Below the pieces are notes generated by a model that saw only the letters and a program-made list of their open reading frames with translations, was not told where the DNA came from and did not search any database. Of a DNA stretch of 5,866 bases, positions 5,549 to 5,866 are shown in pieces (position 1 is the stretch's first letter; each line of letters starts with the position of its first letter). Made by a program: the position numbers and the translations under genes. The stretch spans positions 1-5,866 of the forward strand of contig URNJ01000112.1 of NCBI GenBank assembly GCA_900549215.1, written 5' to 3'. This DNA comes from an uncultured Collinsella sp. (GTDB lineage Bacteria > Actinomycetota > Coriobacteriia > Coriobacteriales > Coriobacteriaceae).

Positions 5549-5866
5549 CTAGCGCACGGCCTTGACCGCCGCCGCCAGATCGAACAGCGTATCGAGCACG
5601 GCCTCGCAGCCATCCACCACGTCCTGCGGCAGCGGCACGATATCGGGGACGGCGAAGACATGGCATCCGGCCGTGATGCCCGAGACGCAGCCGTTGCGCG
5701 AATCCTCGACCACGGCACATTCCTCGGGAGCAAAGCCCGCGCGCTCGCAGGCAAGCAGATACATCTCGGGGTCGGGCTTGCCGTGCACGACGTCCTCGCC
5801 ACACGTTACCGTTTCAAACTTGTCAAAAAGACCGACCATCTTAAGGTTGCGCTCGGCCGTAACGAG
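5549..5866 (-). CDS. HAD-superfamily hydrolase (subfamily IA phosphatase/phosphoglucomutase-like), C-terminal part
   Basis: The last 105 residues are visible; the frame is open to the right edge, so the N-terminus with the catalytic DxD nucleophile and the cap domain is outside the window. Counting from the edge, LVT (1-3) fits HAD motif II (Thr3), KPDPE (30-34) supplies the motif III lysine, and VVEDSRNG (52-59) carries the motif IV acidic pair Glu54-Asp55. The GxxAG segment and the VFAVPD strand that follow are usual for beta-phosphoglucomutase/phosphoglycolate phosphatase-like enzymes. An internal Met (ATG at 5837-5839) is not the true start, since conserved motif sequence lies upstream of it. 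The substrate, probably a small sugar phosphate, cannot be decided. It is convergent with the LacI gene and shares its terminator. Confidence 0.9.
   Translation of the reverse strand, partial: LVTAERNLKMVGLFDKFETVTCGEDVVHGKPDPEMYLLACERAGFAPEECAVVEDSRNGCVSGITAGCHVFAVPDIVPLPQDVVDGCEAVLDTLFDLAAAVKAVR

Overview
The window looks like a chromosomal segment from a moderately GC-rich, gut-type actinobacterium. The Coriobacteriia, and Collinsella in particular, are the best guess. This rests on the general look of the proteins, base composition and intergenic repeats, not on a marker gene, so it is only moderately certain. Five protein genes alternate in strand and form two divergent pairs with convergent ends between them.

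Left block (1-2051): a YeiH/UPF0324 'putative sulfate exporter' membrane protein (minus strand, 122-1156) is divergent from a GntR/FCD transcription factor (plus strand, 1320-2051) across a 163-base gap. This is a typical regulator-target arrangement. Bases 1-121 hold no certain gene, but a 16-codon reading frame with a start codon runs off the left edge.

Middle block (2052-4322): the essential amino-sugar enzyme GlmS (minus strand, 2164-4011) converges on the GntR gene through a gap holding two hairpins. It is divergent from a LacI-family regulator (plus strand, start chosen at 4323) across a 311-base gap. That gap is the most structured part of the window. It holds a perfect 9+9 dyad (4122-4145), candidate divergent -10 sites, and two hairpin elements with different stems but a related loop core. 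One of them (4237-4273) is a reverse-complement copy, with one mismatch in 37 bases, of the hairpin just after the GntR gene (2050-2086), so GlmS is bracketed by inverted copies of one small repeat. The LacI promoter starts right next to this repeat.

Right block (5436-5866): a strong bidirectional terminator hairpin separates LacI from a convergent HAD-superfamily phosphatase whose N-terminal part lies outside the window.

No insertion sequence, CRISPR array, tRNA or rRNA is visible. The genes are ordinary housekeeping and regulatory types. The candidate undescribed material is the small dispersed hairpin family around glmS and the dyad in the glmS-lacI control region.
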